This document shows positions 49,943 to 58,008 of a stretch of DNA of 64,000 bases, in pieces. The DNA is from Mesorhizobium sp. ORS 3324. Its GTDB lineage: Bacteria; Pseudomonadota; Alphaproteobacteria; Rhizobiales; Rhizobiaceae. The notes under the pieces were generated by a model that saw only the letters and a list, made by a program, of their open reading frames with translations, made no database searches and was not told where the DNA came from. A program made the position numbers and the translations under genes. The DNA is taken from NCBI GenBank assembly GCA_000824825.2, contig LM655199.1, positions 1 through 64,000 of the forward strand. Direction: 5' to 3'. Every line of letters begins with the position of its first letter. Within the stretch, counting starts at the first letter, position 1.

Positions 49943-51274
49943 GTGAAGCGCACCAGCATCGCTGCACTATGCTTCCTGCTGACGCCTCCTCTGCTCGCTC
50001 ATGCGACAGAATTCCTGTTGAAAGACAACAGTCGTGATATGGCCGATCCCGGCTTGAGAGATCTCCGCAGGGAGGTGCAGGATTTGATTCCCAAGAGCAG
50101 CTCGAGTGTTAAATCTAACTCTTCTATCCTCTTCAAAGGCACGCCTTCATTAAGAGAACTAGGCCTCGGGACCGATACCGGCCCTCAAGACCTTATTCTT
50201 TTAGATGTTATCGACAACAGCAACAGCAGCCTTATCCAGGTCCTCAAGAAGCTTCGGCCCGATGAGATCGTGATACCGTTCTCCGAGGCGCCAGATACGC
50301 TTCCATTCCCGATAAAGGTGTCCAGCGGGGCAAAGCCAAGGATCGATCTGGTCCGTGGATTGCCGACCCCGGATGATGATGGCGCAATCGACTGCAGCGA
50401 AAAAACAGCCAAAGAAATCTACGCCAAGGGCTCTACATCCGTAAGATTTTCCACCCGCCAATTTCCCGAGGTCGTGCGGATCGAGTCGTTGATGATTGAA
50501 AACGGCTCCCCGGAACTGTGCAGCGGAACTGTCGTTGGCACCCACTGGATCCTAACGGCCGCGCATTGCGTAACGCCCGAGTCGTCTTCAGCTAATGCCA
50601 ATAAAACAGAAAATGCGGAAAAGGACTACGTCTGGGATCTATCGAAACGGCCTGCTGTGGCTAACCAGGGCACCCCTCACATCAGGGTCGAACTGCGCAA
50701 TTCGCAGCTGCCGGACACCATGAGGAACCTCGAGGCGGACTTCGCTTATGCCCACAAGGATTATGTGCAGTCCGTGGGCTTCTTTACTCATGACGTTGCG
50801 CTAATTCATGTCCCTGACGAGCTCGATGCCAACCTCGTGCCGCATGCTTTCATCTCGCCGGTCTTCAACAAGATCGCTACCGCGGCGGGCTACGGCTACA
50901 ACAATCTGACGGGCCAATACGGCAAGTTCCTGGCAGGTCTGACACCCGAGCTTATGCAGGCTGGCAGCGAATTTATCATCTTCAAACCGAAGAAGGCGTT
51001 GACGGCGTTCTGCCAGGGCGACTCTGGCGGCCCCCTTTTTTCGGGTCTTACCCGCGGCTGCCGCCCCGACGATCCGGCGAAGGAGGCACGCCCTCGGCGT
51101 GTCCAAGGCGTAATTTCCAATACGGGTTGGGCGGGCGCCGCAGATGCGGCAACAGCCTGTGAACTGGCGCCTCAAATGGTAGCCGAGGACGTCACGAGTA
51201 AAGAGCTGAGCGCTTGGCTTTGCGGCGTGTCAAACGGAGAAGTGGACGGGTGTCTAAAGGGAGGCATGAAATGA
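49943..51274 (+). CDS. secreted trypsin-like serine protease (S1 family)
   Basis: About 443 aa. GTG 49943 is chosen because GGGGGG sits seven bases before it; the TTG at 49937 is the alternative. A signal peptide (TSIAALCFLLTPPLLAHATE) and a roughly 150-residue N-terminal region precede the chymotrypsin fold. The triad is visible: His in TAAHCVTPE (near 208), Asp in THDVALIHV (near 283) and Ser in FCQGDSGGPLFS (near 359). Cys in LCSGTVVGTHWILTAAHC can form the usual loop disulfide. It probably acts in the periplasm or outside. The stop overlaps the lysozyme-like gene start by four bases, so the protease and the lysozyme are co-produced. Confidence 0.88.
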   Translation: MKRTSIAALCFLLTPPLLAHATEFLLKDNSRDMADPGLRDLRREVQDLIPKSSSSVKSNSSILFKGTPSLRELGLGTDTGPQDLILLDVIDNSNSSLIQVLKKLRPDEIVIPFSEAPDTLPFPIKVSSGAKPRIDLVRGLPTPDDDGAIDCSEKTAKEIYAKGSTSVRFSTRQFPEVVRIESLMIENGSPELCSGTVVGTHWILTAAHCVTPESSSANANKTENAEKDYVWDLSKRPAVANQGTPHIRVELRNSQLPDTMRNLEADFAYAHKDYVQSVGFFTHDVALIHVPDELDANLVPHAFISPVFNKIATAAGYGYNNLTGQYGKFLAGLTPELMQAGSEFIIFKPKKALTAFCQGDSGGPLFSGLTRGCRPDDPAKEARPRRVQGVISNTGWAGAADAATACELAPQMVAEDVTSKELSAWLCGVSNGEVDGCLKGGMK

Positions 51275-52128
51275 TCAACAGGCGCGATGTCATGACGGGT
51301 GCGACGGCAAGCTTCTTCACGCTGTTGTCGACCAGGATGGGCTGGGCGGGCGGCGTTACGTTCAGTGACCTGCTCGATTTAGCTGAGCTGAACGAGACGG
51401 AGTTGGCTCAGGCTCGGGGTGCCGAGGAATGGAAAGAGCTCGTCGCTTCGGGGGGCATCGCAGCAGGAATCTCCAACGGGCCGCTATCCAAGACGCCAGT
51501 GTCCCCGGACGCGGTCCGCATGATCGTGATGTTCGAGGTGACCAGCGAGAAGGCTTACACCATGAGGTACCAGCGGCCGGTCTGGCCACGCGGAGCCTCG
51601 GGTGTCACCTTCGGCATTGGCTACGACATCGGCTATGTTCAAAAGCAGCGCCTTAGTGACGATTGGAAGGACTTTATCGATGACAAGCAGATCGATTATC
51701 TTTCCAAGGCCTGCGGCGTGACGGGAAAACCCGCAAAGACGTTGACGAGAAGATTGCAAGACGTCTCGGTTCCCTACGCGGTGGCTTACAAGGAGTTCAA
51801 TGAGCTGGTGCTCCCGCGGTTCGTCGGCGTCACCGAGAACGCGCTGTTGAAGGACAATACCGACAGATTGTCAGCGGCCTCACTCGGCGCCCTTGTCTCT
51901 CTCACATACAATCGCGGTCCGTCATTCACCATTCCGGAGGCCAAAGATCCCCGCGGCCGCTACCGAGAGATGCGGAACATCCGGCACCATTTGTTTGAGA
52001 AAAAGCCCGAACTCATCCCCGCCGAGATCCGTTCAATGAAGCGGATTTGGGAAGGGAACCCAGACATGGCAGGGCTGCTTGTGCGGCGCGAACTTGAAGC
52101 GAAGCTATTCGAAAGCGGACTTAGTTGA
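51271..52128 (+). CDS. exported lysozyme-like (GH24/pesticin-type) muramidase
   Basis: About 285 aa from ATG 51271, which overlaps the protease stop (ATGA). The N-terminus MINRRDVMTGATASFFTLLS has twin arginines and looks like a Tat signal. Near residue 84-115 is RMIVMFEVTSEKAYTMRYQR then PVWPRGASGVTFGIGYDIGY. The FE glutamate (E89), the TFGIGYD motif and the later SLGALVSLTYNRGP resemble phage-type lysozymes, which cut between NAM and NAG in peptidoglycan. With the protease and the nearby SleB/DUF2272 hydrolase it suggests wall remodelling during conjugation, or attack on neighbours. The mechanism is inferred from motifs. Confidence 0.75.
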   Translation: MINRRDVMTGATASFFTLLSTRMGWAGGVTFSDLLDLAELNETELAQARGAEEWKELVASGGIAAGISNGPLSKTPVSPDAVRMIVMFEVTSEKAYTMRYQRPVWPRGASGVTFGIGYDIGYVQKQRLSDDWKDFIDDKQIDYLSKACGVTGKPAKTLTRRLQDVSVPYAVAYKEFNELVLPRFVGVTENALLKDNTDRLSAASLGALVSLTYNRGPSFTIPEAKDPRGRYREMRNIRHHLFEKKPELIPAEIRSMKRIWEGNPDMAGLLVRRELEAKLFESGLS

Positions 52129-52533
52129 TGCCGAACGTCGCTCTTTGCCTGTCCGGAGAAGGGACGGGCAGGACGATGGCTAGCAGCCTGGAAGCACGGC
52201 CCGATCCTTCTTTCAGCCGGAGGCTGGATTGCGGGCGACGGGCTCCAGGAGGTATGGCTGCATCTGCAGCAAGTGACGATTGTATTGCCGGTCTTGTCGA
52301 CGAAGACTGTCTTCACCGCCGTATTCATGTTGTCGCAGATGCCGCGCGTGCCTCGGACCTGCTGACGTCTGGTGGCCTGCGGCGTCAAGTTGCTCGACCT
52401 TCGTTTCGGCTGGTTGCTTCGCTCAATCGAAGCCGGCACGTTCATCTTCCTGTTCCGTGCTGTTCCTGCTCACCTGTCGCAGACAGACGGGATAATTGAA
52501 GGCAAATTGCAAAACCCGGAGCGGCAAGGCCCT
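52129..52533. other. intergenic region, no gene supported
   Basis: 405 bases between the lysozyme-like and DUF2235 genes on the same strand. Several frames are open but their translations are Arg/Ser/Cys rich and lack ribosome sites. The upstream extension of the DUF2235 frame (from 52372) contains a hydrophobic run (GTFIFLFRAVPAHL) but does not match the family start. No repeat or hairpin stands out. Confidence 0.4.
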
Positions 52534-53697
52534 ATGAGTACTTCCAAGCGCATTGCTGTCTTCCTCGATGGCACCTGGAACACCCTCGGCGACAACACCA
52601 ACGTGTGGCGTCTCAAGTCGCTCTGCGATTCGCAGGATCCCAGTCAGCTGATCTACTACAGCGCGGGCGTTGGGACCCAGCTCGGCGAGAAGGTGAGGGG
52701 AGGCCTGTTTGGTTATGGTCTCGACCACGAAATCACCGATGCCTTTGAATGGCTGATCGACCACTACAATGAGGGCGACAAACTGTTCATTTTCGGATTC
52801 AGCCGAGGAGCCTACACCGCGCGGAGCCTGTCGGGGTTCATCTCGAAATGCGGATTGCTCAAGCCCGGCTCGCCAATTTCGGTCAAACAGCTGTACGACC
52901 GCTATCGCCGCAGGGTCGACAAAACAATTCGCGAGCTCGTCCTGCATGCCAAGGATGCCGCCGCGGTGCCGGCGGCCGATCTCGAAATCGAAGAGCGTTG
53001 GCTCTTGCGCTACTCGCTGCCGATCGAGGTTGACTTCATCGGCGTATGGGACACGGTCGGTTCGCTCGGTGTTCCGTTCCCGATGAAGCTCAACGTCGCG
53101 AAATACCGCTTCCTCGACACGCATCTGAGATTCAGCAACCGGCGCGCCTACCATGCGCTGGCGCTCGATGAGCATCGTGCGTCATTCGCGCCGACATTGT
53201 GGACCAGGACGACAAAAATCGGAGATAGCCCGGCAGCGGCGCGCCCGTTGGAGGACGTGGAGCAGCGCTGGTTTGTCGGGGCGCATGCCAATGTCGGCGG
53301 CGGTTATTCAAACGATCTCCTGGCGCAGATCCCATTGAACTGGCTCATGAGCAAGGCGGCCGCTCTGGGTCTGAAATTCCGCAGCAATGTGGAGCTCGAC
53401 CAGACCAATGTCGTGCCGCCGATAGCCGATTCCTATTCAAGCTTCATGGGCGGCACCTATCGCCTTTGCAGCCGTCCCTATTTCCGGACGATAGGCGCCA
53501 GGCCTATCGTGGAGCCCGGAGACACGACGGAGACGATCAACGAGACGATCGACGGCAGCGTCTTCGACCGCTGGCGGAGCGACGCGTCCTACCGGCCGCA
53601 AAACCTCACGGACTGGGCAAAGCGCACCAATGCCGACCCTGCGCTGATTACTCAATCGGTCTTGGCATCGGAGCCAACGGTAGTGGTACGAGACTAA
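52534..53697 (+). CDS. DUF2235 alpha/beta-hydrolase (Tle1-like)
   Basis: About 387 aa from ATG 52534. It opens KRIAVFLDGTWNTLGDNTNV, the standard DUF2235 start, and has the nucleophile elbow IFGFSRGAYTARSLSGFI with Ser90 in GxSxG. Further family marks are VDFIGVWDTVGSLGVPF and QRWFVGAHANVGGGYSNDLL, the latter holding the likely catalytic His. Some DUF2235 proteins are phospholipase effectors of type VI secretion (Tle1), others are housekeeping hydrolases. No signal peptide is seen. Its place at the end of the envelope-active gene set and before the conjugation genes suggests a membrane-lipid role, but this is not proven. Confidence 0.85.
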   Translation: MSTSKRIAVFLDGTWNTLGDNTNVWRLKSLCDSQDPSQLIYYSAGVGTQLGEKVRGGLFGYGLDHEITDAFEWLIDHYNEGDKLFIFGFSRGAYTARSLSGFISKCGLLKPGSPISVKQLYDRYRRRVDKTIRELVLHAKDAAAVPAADLEIEERWLLRYSLPIEVDFIGVWDTVGSLGVPFPMKLNVAKYRFLDTHLRFSNRRAYHALALDEHRASFAPTLWTRTTKIGDSPAAARPLEDVEQRWFVGAHANVGGGYSNDLLAQIPLNWLMSKAAALGLKFRSNVELDQTNVVPPIADSYSSFMGGTYRLCSRPYFRTIGARPIVEPGDTTETINETIDGSVFDRWRSDASYRPQNLTDWAKRTNADPALITQSVLASEPTVVVRD

Positions 53698-53737
53698 TCG
53701 TTGCCAATCCCCAGTCCTCGTGAGCCCTTGGATTTCG

Positions 53738-53767
53738 GTGGCATAAAAGGCAGTCTGGAACTGACGG
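53738..53767 (+). repeat. dispersed 30-bp repeat, copy C
   Basis: GTGGCATAAAAGGCAGTCTG, then GAACTGACGG; aligns with copies at 39396 and 44011. It lies between the DUF2235 gene and traG, near where the transfer-operon promoter is expected. Confidence 0.6.
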
Positions 53768-53888
53768 GTGGATGACGTTGATGTCAATACATAGCGGGTC
53801 GTTCATCGCACCCAATCGTATCTGAGGCGGCTTCCCGTTCCCAGCGCGTCGCGCGATGCTAAGTCGCGTTGTCGAGCGGGCCAAGCCA

Positions 53889-55919
53889 ATGACACCTACA
53901 AAGCTGCTGATTGGGCAGATCGCCGTCGTGTTCGCAATCGCCATTGTCGGCGTCTGGGCGGCCACGCAATGGTGCGCCCACATGCTGGGCCATCAGCCGG
54001 CTCTTGGCGTGCCATGGTTCGTCGTGGCCGACTGGCCGATCTATAAGCCGTGGAAACTGTTTGAATGGTGGTTCCATTTCGACGCCTACGCGCCTGAGAT
54101 CTTTGACCAGGCAGGCGCGCTTGCCGGCGCTAGCGGGTTCTTGGGCTGTGCAGCCGCGGTCGCCGGTTCGCTCTGGCGCGCACGGCAGCGCGGACTAGTT
54201 ACCACCTATGGCTCTTCACGATGGGCTACGACGCGGGAGATCGAGAAGGCAGGTTTGTTTCGGCAGGCCGGCGTCTTCCTTGGCAAGCTGAATGATCACT
54301 ATCTGCGCCATGACGGGCCGGAGCACGTCATGGCTTTTGCTCCGACCCGTTCAGGGAAAGGCGTTGGACTGGTTGTCCCAACGCTTTTGTCCTGGACTGG
54401 CTCGGCAGTCATTCACGACATCAAGGGCGAGAATTGGCAGCTGACCGCTGGATGGCGATCGAAGTTCTCTTACGGCCTTCTGTTCAATCCGACCGATCCA
54501 CGATCGGCGCGCTATAATCCGCTGCTGGAAGTGCGCAAAGGCCCAAACGAGGTCCGCGACGTCCAGAACATTGCCGACATCCTTGTTGATCCGGAAGGGG
54601 CGCTTGAGCGACGCAACCACTGGGAAAAGACCAGTCATTCCCTTTTGGTCGGCGCCATACTGCACGTGCTCTACGCCGAAGAGGAAAAGACGCTGGCTCG
54701 CGTCGCGACGTTCCTTTCTGACCCGCTACGCTCATTTGCAGCGACACTGCAGCGGATGATGACCACCAACCACCTTGGTGCGGTTGATAGGCCTCAGGTC
54801 CACCCGGTCGTGGCGTCGGCGGCGCGCGAGGTGCTGAACAAGTCTGAGAACGAGCGTTCAGGCGTCCTTTCGACCGCCATGTCGTTTCTCGGTCTCTATC
54901 GAGATCCGACCGTAGCCGCAGCAACATCGGCCTGCGACTGGCGCATTGCCGACCTCATGGATGCCGAGCGCCCAATGTCGCTCTACCTAGTGGTACCGCC
55001 ATCCGACATCTCGCGCACCAAGCCACTTGTGCGACTGGTCCTCAACCAGATCGGCCGCCGGCTGACCGAGCGGCTTGAGGGCGATCCGAAGAAGAGCAGA
55101 AAGCACCAGTTGCTGATGATGCTGGACGAGTTTCCGGCACTCGGTCGGCTCGACTTCTTCGAGACCGCACTGGCCTTCATGGCCGGTTACGGCGTTCGCG
55201 CCTACCTGATCGCGCAATCCTTGAACCAGATTTCGAAAGCCTATGGGGAAAACAACGCGATTCTCGACAATTGCCATGTGCGCATTGCCTTCTCCTCCAA
55301 TGACGAGCGCACGGCCAAGCGCATCTCGGACGCGCTTGGCACAGCGACGGAACTGAGATCGATGCGCAACTATGCCGGCCACCGGCTGGCACCCTGGCTT
55401 TCGCACGTGATGGTGAGCCGCCAGGAGACCGCACGACCTTTGTTGACACCAGGCGAGGTGATGCAATTGCCACCCTCGGACGAACTGGTGCTGGTATCGG
55501 GGCTGCCGCCGATCCGTGCGAAGAAGCTGCGCTACTACGAAGATCACAATTTCACCGAGCGGGTACTGCCTGCGCCCGTGCTGCGTGACGGGCCATATGC
55601 GGACTGTCCTGCATCGCGCCCGGACGACTGGACTGGGCAGGTGCGCAGCGTTGACCGTCGTCTTGCCGCCGACGTCGAAAGCGCCGGCGCGACAATCGAA
55701 GACGAGGGCGGTATTCAGCAGCAGCGTCACCCGGGATTGCCCGAAGAACACATTGCCACCTCTCAGGAGCCGGACCAGGACGATCTGTTCAAGCCCACCG
55801 ACGATGACAGCGAAGCGGTCGCCGACAAGCGCGTGATGGATCGCATTTCCACCACGGCACGCGCCTACGGCATCAACGAGGGAAGGGGCGACGACAAGGA
55901 CATTGTGCCTGGCTTCTGA
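53889..55919 (+). CDS. traG: conjugal transfer coupling protein TraG (VirD4 family)
   Basis: About 676 aa from ATG 53889 (MTPTKLLIGQIAVVFAIAI), the start seen in rhizobial ICE TraG proteins; the ATG at 53856 would add 11 residues. Two N-terminal membrane segments (about 5-25 and 73-92) anchor the inner-membrane hexamer. Walker A is FAPTRSGKGVGLVVPTLLSW near 150 and Walker B LLMMLDEFPALGRLDFF near 410, followed by the T4CP motif SLNQISKAYGENNAILDN. TraG links the relaxase-DNA complex to the Trb type IV channel. It leads the transfer cluster, 118 bases before the ribbon-helix-helix gene. The relaxase itself is not in the window. Confidence 0.93.
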   Translation: MTPTKLLIGQIAVVFAIAIVGVWAATQWCAHMLGHQPALGVPWFVVADWPIYKPWKLFEWWFHFDAYAPEIFDQAGALAGASGFLGCAAAVAGSLWRARQRGLVTTYGSSRWATTREIEKAGLFRQAGVFLGKLNDHYLRHDGPEHVMAFAPTRSGKGVGLVVPTLLSWTGSAVIHDIKGENWQLTAGWRSKFSYGLLFNPTDPRSARYNPLLEVRKGPNEVRDVQNIADILVDPEGALERRNHWEKTSHSLLVGAILHVLYAEEEKTLARVATFLSDPLRSFAATLQRMMTTNHLGAVDRPQVHPVVASAAREVLNKSENERSGVLSTAMSFLGLYRDPTVAAATSACDWRIADLMDAERPMSLYLVVPPSDISRTKPLVRLVLNQIGRRLTERLEGDPKKSRKHQLLMMLDEFPALGRLDFFETALAFMAGYGVRAYLIAQSLNQISKAYGENNAILDNCHVRIAFSSNDERTAKRISDALGTATELRSMRNYAGHRLAPWLSHVMVSRQETARPLLTPGEVMQLPPSDELVLVSGLPPIRAKKLRYYEDHNFTERVLPAPVLRDGPYADCPASRPDDWTGQVRSVDRRLAADVESAGATIEDEGGIQQQRHPGLPEEHIATSQEPDQDDLFKPTDDDSEAVADKRVMDRISTTARAYGINEGRGDDKDIVPGF

Positions 55920-56037
55920 ACGCAGCCTAAAGCCAAAGCGTATCTGAGCGTAAATAACGACTATAAGCGATTTCGAGCAGCTGTCTCATGCTTGTTCTCG
56001 TCGCCGGCGCAATGCCGGCCTGTCGAGAACAAGCCGC

Positions 56038-56451
56038 ATGAAGCCGCATCGCATCCGTCATCAGTTTCTGCTCGAACCAGAATTGAGCGAGAAGCTGGAC
56101 AACCTCAGCCGCGATCCATCGACGACCAAATCAGCCGTTGTGGCGAAGGCGGTCGAGGCCTTCATCGAGCGGCGCGGCGAGAATGAGCTCGACCGCCGCT
56201 ATGGCGTAAGGCTTGACCGTCTTTCCCGCGACCTCGCGCACGTCAGGCGCGATGTCGAGATGATCCTGGAGAGCCTGGCGCTCTTCATCCGATTTTCGAT
56301 CACGCTTCATGCCCACACGCCGGTCCCGGACCGGGCGACGCAGGCGATCGCCCAGGAGCGTTTCGACAAATTCGTCGAGCAGGTCGGCCGCCAGATCGCT
56401 TCTGGGAAACGCTCGCTTGGCAAGGAAGATGGCTACGGGGGGGAAGGATGA
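56038..56451 (+). CDS. CopG-type ribbon-helix-helix regulator of the trb cluster
   Basis: 137 aa. The first 45 residues, RIRHQFLLEPELSEKLDNLS then TKSAVVAKAVEAFIERRG, form a ribbon-helix-helix DNA-binding fold. A helical middle (YGVRLDRLSRDLAHVRRDVE) and a hydrophobic segment (MILESLALFIRFSI) follow. Members of this type sit directly before trbB in rhizobial ICEs, where they are thought to regulate or assist transfer. The stop overlaps the trbB start by four bases, so the two are translationally coupled. Confidence 0.85.
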   Translation: MKPHRIRHQFLLEPELSEKLDNLSRDPSTTKSAVVAKAVEAFIERRGENELDRRYGVRLDRLSRDLAHVRRDVEMILESLALFIRFSITLHAHTPVPDRATQAIAQERFDKFVEQVGRQIASGKRSLGKEDGYGGEG

Positions 56452-57416
56452 GCTCTCATCCCGAGGCCGATCATCGCCGGCGCGCGATGTTGCGCACTGC
56501 CATGGGCCCAGCCATCACCGAGGCTCTGGCCGATCCATTGGTCATCGAGGTGATGGTCAATCCCGACGGTGCGCTGCGACTCGACTGTCTCGGAGAAGGT
56601 CGCGTCGATACCGGCGTGCATATGCATCCTTCCGAGGCGGAGCGCATCATTCGGCTTGTCGCTTCTCATGTACGCGCCGAGGCGCATGCCGACAATCCGA
56701 TCGTCAGCGCCGAATTGCCATCGGGCGAACGCTTCGAGGGTCTCCTGCCGCCGGTCGTGCTGGCGCCAAGCTTCGCGATCCGGAAGCCAGCCGCAAAGCT
56801 TTACACGCTGGCCAACTATGTCGCCGACCGGATCATGCTGCCGCTGCAGGCCGATGCCCTGAGGAAGGCGGTGCGCGAGCGGCGCAACATCCTGGTCGCC
56901 GGCGGCACATCTTCGGGCAAGACCACGCTTGCCAATGCGCTCTTGGCCGAAGTTGCCGAATGTGACGAGCGGGTGATCCTGATCGAGGACACGCGCGAAC
57001 TGCAATGTGCCGCAAAGGACTGCGTTGCCCTGAGAACTAGGCGGGGCTTAGTAACGCTTGCCGATCTCGTCCGCTCGACCCTCCGGCTCCGGCCCGATCG
57101 CATTATCGTAGGTGAGGTGAGGGGCGCGGAAGCGCTCGACATGCTGAAGGCGTGGAACACCGGACACCCCGGCGGCATCGCCACCGTCCACGCCAACTCG
57201 GCACACTCCGCACTCTACCGCATCGAGCAGCTCGCTCAGGAAGCCGTCGTTACAGTGCCCCGCCGTTTGATCGCCGACACGGTCGACCTGATCGTCTTCA
57301 TCGCGGGACGCGGATCCTCGCGCCGCATCGACGCGATCGCTGAGGTCACCGGCCTCGACGGCAGTGGCAACTACGCCGTCTCCCCGCTCTCGCTTCCGCA
57401 ACTCCAACAGCTCTGA
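56448..57416 (+). CDS. trbB: P-type conjugative transfer ATPase TrbB (VirB11 family)
   Basis: 322 aa. The N-terminal domain has DPLVIEVMVNPDGALRLDCL, and the RecA-like C-terminal domain has Walker A NILVAGGTSSGKTTLANALL near 145-164, the Asp box VILIEDTRELQC, Walker B-like DRIIVGEVRGAEALDMLKAW and the His box PGGIATVHANSAHSAL. These are all VirB11 secretion-ATPase motifs. TrbB is a hexamer on the cytoplasmic side that powers pilus assembly and DNA transfer. The gene overlaps the CopG-type gene by four bases and ends 11 bases before trbC. Confidence 0.95.
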   Translation: MSSHPEADHRRRAMLRTAMGPAITEALADPLVIEVMVNPDGALRLDCLGEGRVDTGVHMHPSEAERIIRLVASHVRAEAHADNPIVSAELPSGERFEGLLPPVVLAPSFAIRKPAAKLYTLANYVADRIMLPLQADALRKAVRERRNILVAGGTSSGKTTLANALLAEVAECDERVILIEDTRELQCAAKDCVALRTRRGLVTLADLVRSTLRLRPDRIIVGEVRGAEALDMLKAWNTGHPGGIATVHANSAHSALYRIEQLAQEAVVTVPRRLIADTVDLIVFIAGRGSSRRIDAIAEVTGLDGSGNYAVSPLSLPQLQQL

Positions 57417-57427
57417 AAGGTCACTTC

Positions 57428-57736
57428 ATGCGCAAGAAGCTTCGCTTTCTTTCGTTCACCGCGCTCGCGTTTCTCATCACGGCCCCCGCTCACGCGGCCG
57501 GGTCCGGCATGCCTTGGGAACAGCCGCTGCAGCAAATCCTGGAGTCGGTGCAGGGACCGGTCGCCAAGATCGTCGCGGTGATCATCATCATCACCACCGG
57601 GCTGACGCTTGCATTCGGCGACACGGCTGGCGGTTTCCGCAGGTTGATCCAGATCGTGTTCGGCCTGTCGATCGCTTTCGCGGCATCGAGTTTCTTCCTC
57701 TCCTTCTTCTCTTTCGGTGGTGGGGCACTCGTCTGA
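57428..57736 (+). CDS. trbC: conjugative pilin TrbC (VirB2 family)
   Basis: 102 aa with a signal peptide (LSFTALAFLITAPAHAAGSG, cut after about residue 23) and two hydrophobic helices (AKIVAVIIIITTGLTLAFG and LIQIVFGLSIAFAASSFFLS) joined by a short polar loop (DTAGGFRR). This is the VirB2/TrbC propilin pattern; the mature about 79-residue subunit is assembled into the transfer pilus. The trbC stop overlaps the trbD start by one base (TGATG). Confidence 0.92.
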   Translation: MRKKLRFLSFTALAFLITAPAHAAGSGMPWEQPLQQILESVQGPVAKIVAVIIIITTGLTLAFGDTAGGFRRLIQIVFGLSIAFAASSFFLSFFSFGGGALV

Positions 57737-58008
57737 TGGCCACTGGAGAGCAGCATATCGAAGGCTTCGAGGTGCCGGTTCACCGGGCATTGACAGAGCC
57801 GATCCTCTTGGGCGGTGCGCCGCGCGCGGTGGCGATCCTCAACGGCACAGTGGCCGCAGCCATCGGGCTCGGCCTTCAGCAATGGATTGCTGGGCTGGTG
57901 CTTTGGATGGCAGGCCACACGCTCGCGGTCTTTGCTGCCCGCCGCGATCCGGACTTCGCCAGCGTACTTGTTCGTCATCTTCGCCTGAGGGGGTGGCTGG
58001 GATGCTGA
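57736..58008 (+). CDS. trbD: conjugal transfer protein TrbD (VirB3 family)
   Basis: 90 aa from ATG 57736, one base overlapping trbC. It starts MATGEQHIEGFEVPVHRALT then EPILLGGAPRAVAILNGT, the recognisable TrbD opening, and has two hydrophobic segments (AVAILNGTVAAAIGLGLQQW and IAGLVLWMAGHTLAVFAARR). The C-terminus overlaps the trbE start by seven bases. TrbD is an inner-membrane component that associates with the TrbE ATPase. Confidence 0.92.
   Translation: MATGEQHIEGFEVPVHRALTEPILLGGAPRAVAILNGTVAAAIGLGLQQWIAGLVLWMAGHTLAVFAARRDPDFASVLVRHLRLRGWLGC

Noticed and set aside
52534-53697. Complete type VI secretion locus around the DUF2235 gene
   Set aside because: No VgrG, Hcp, Tss or adaptor gene lies nearby; only the hydrolase itself recalls a T6SS effector.
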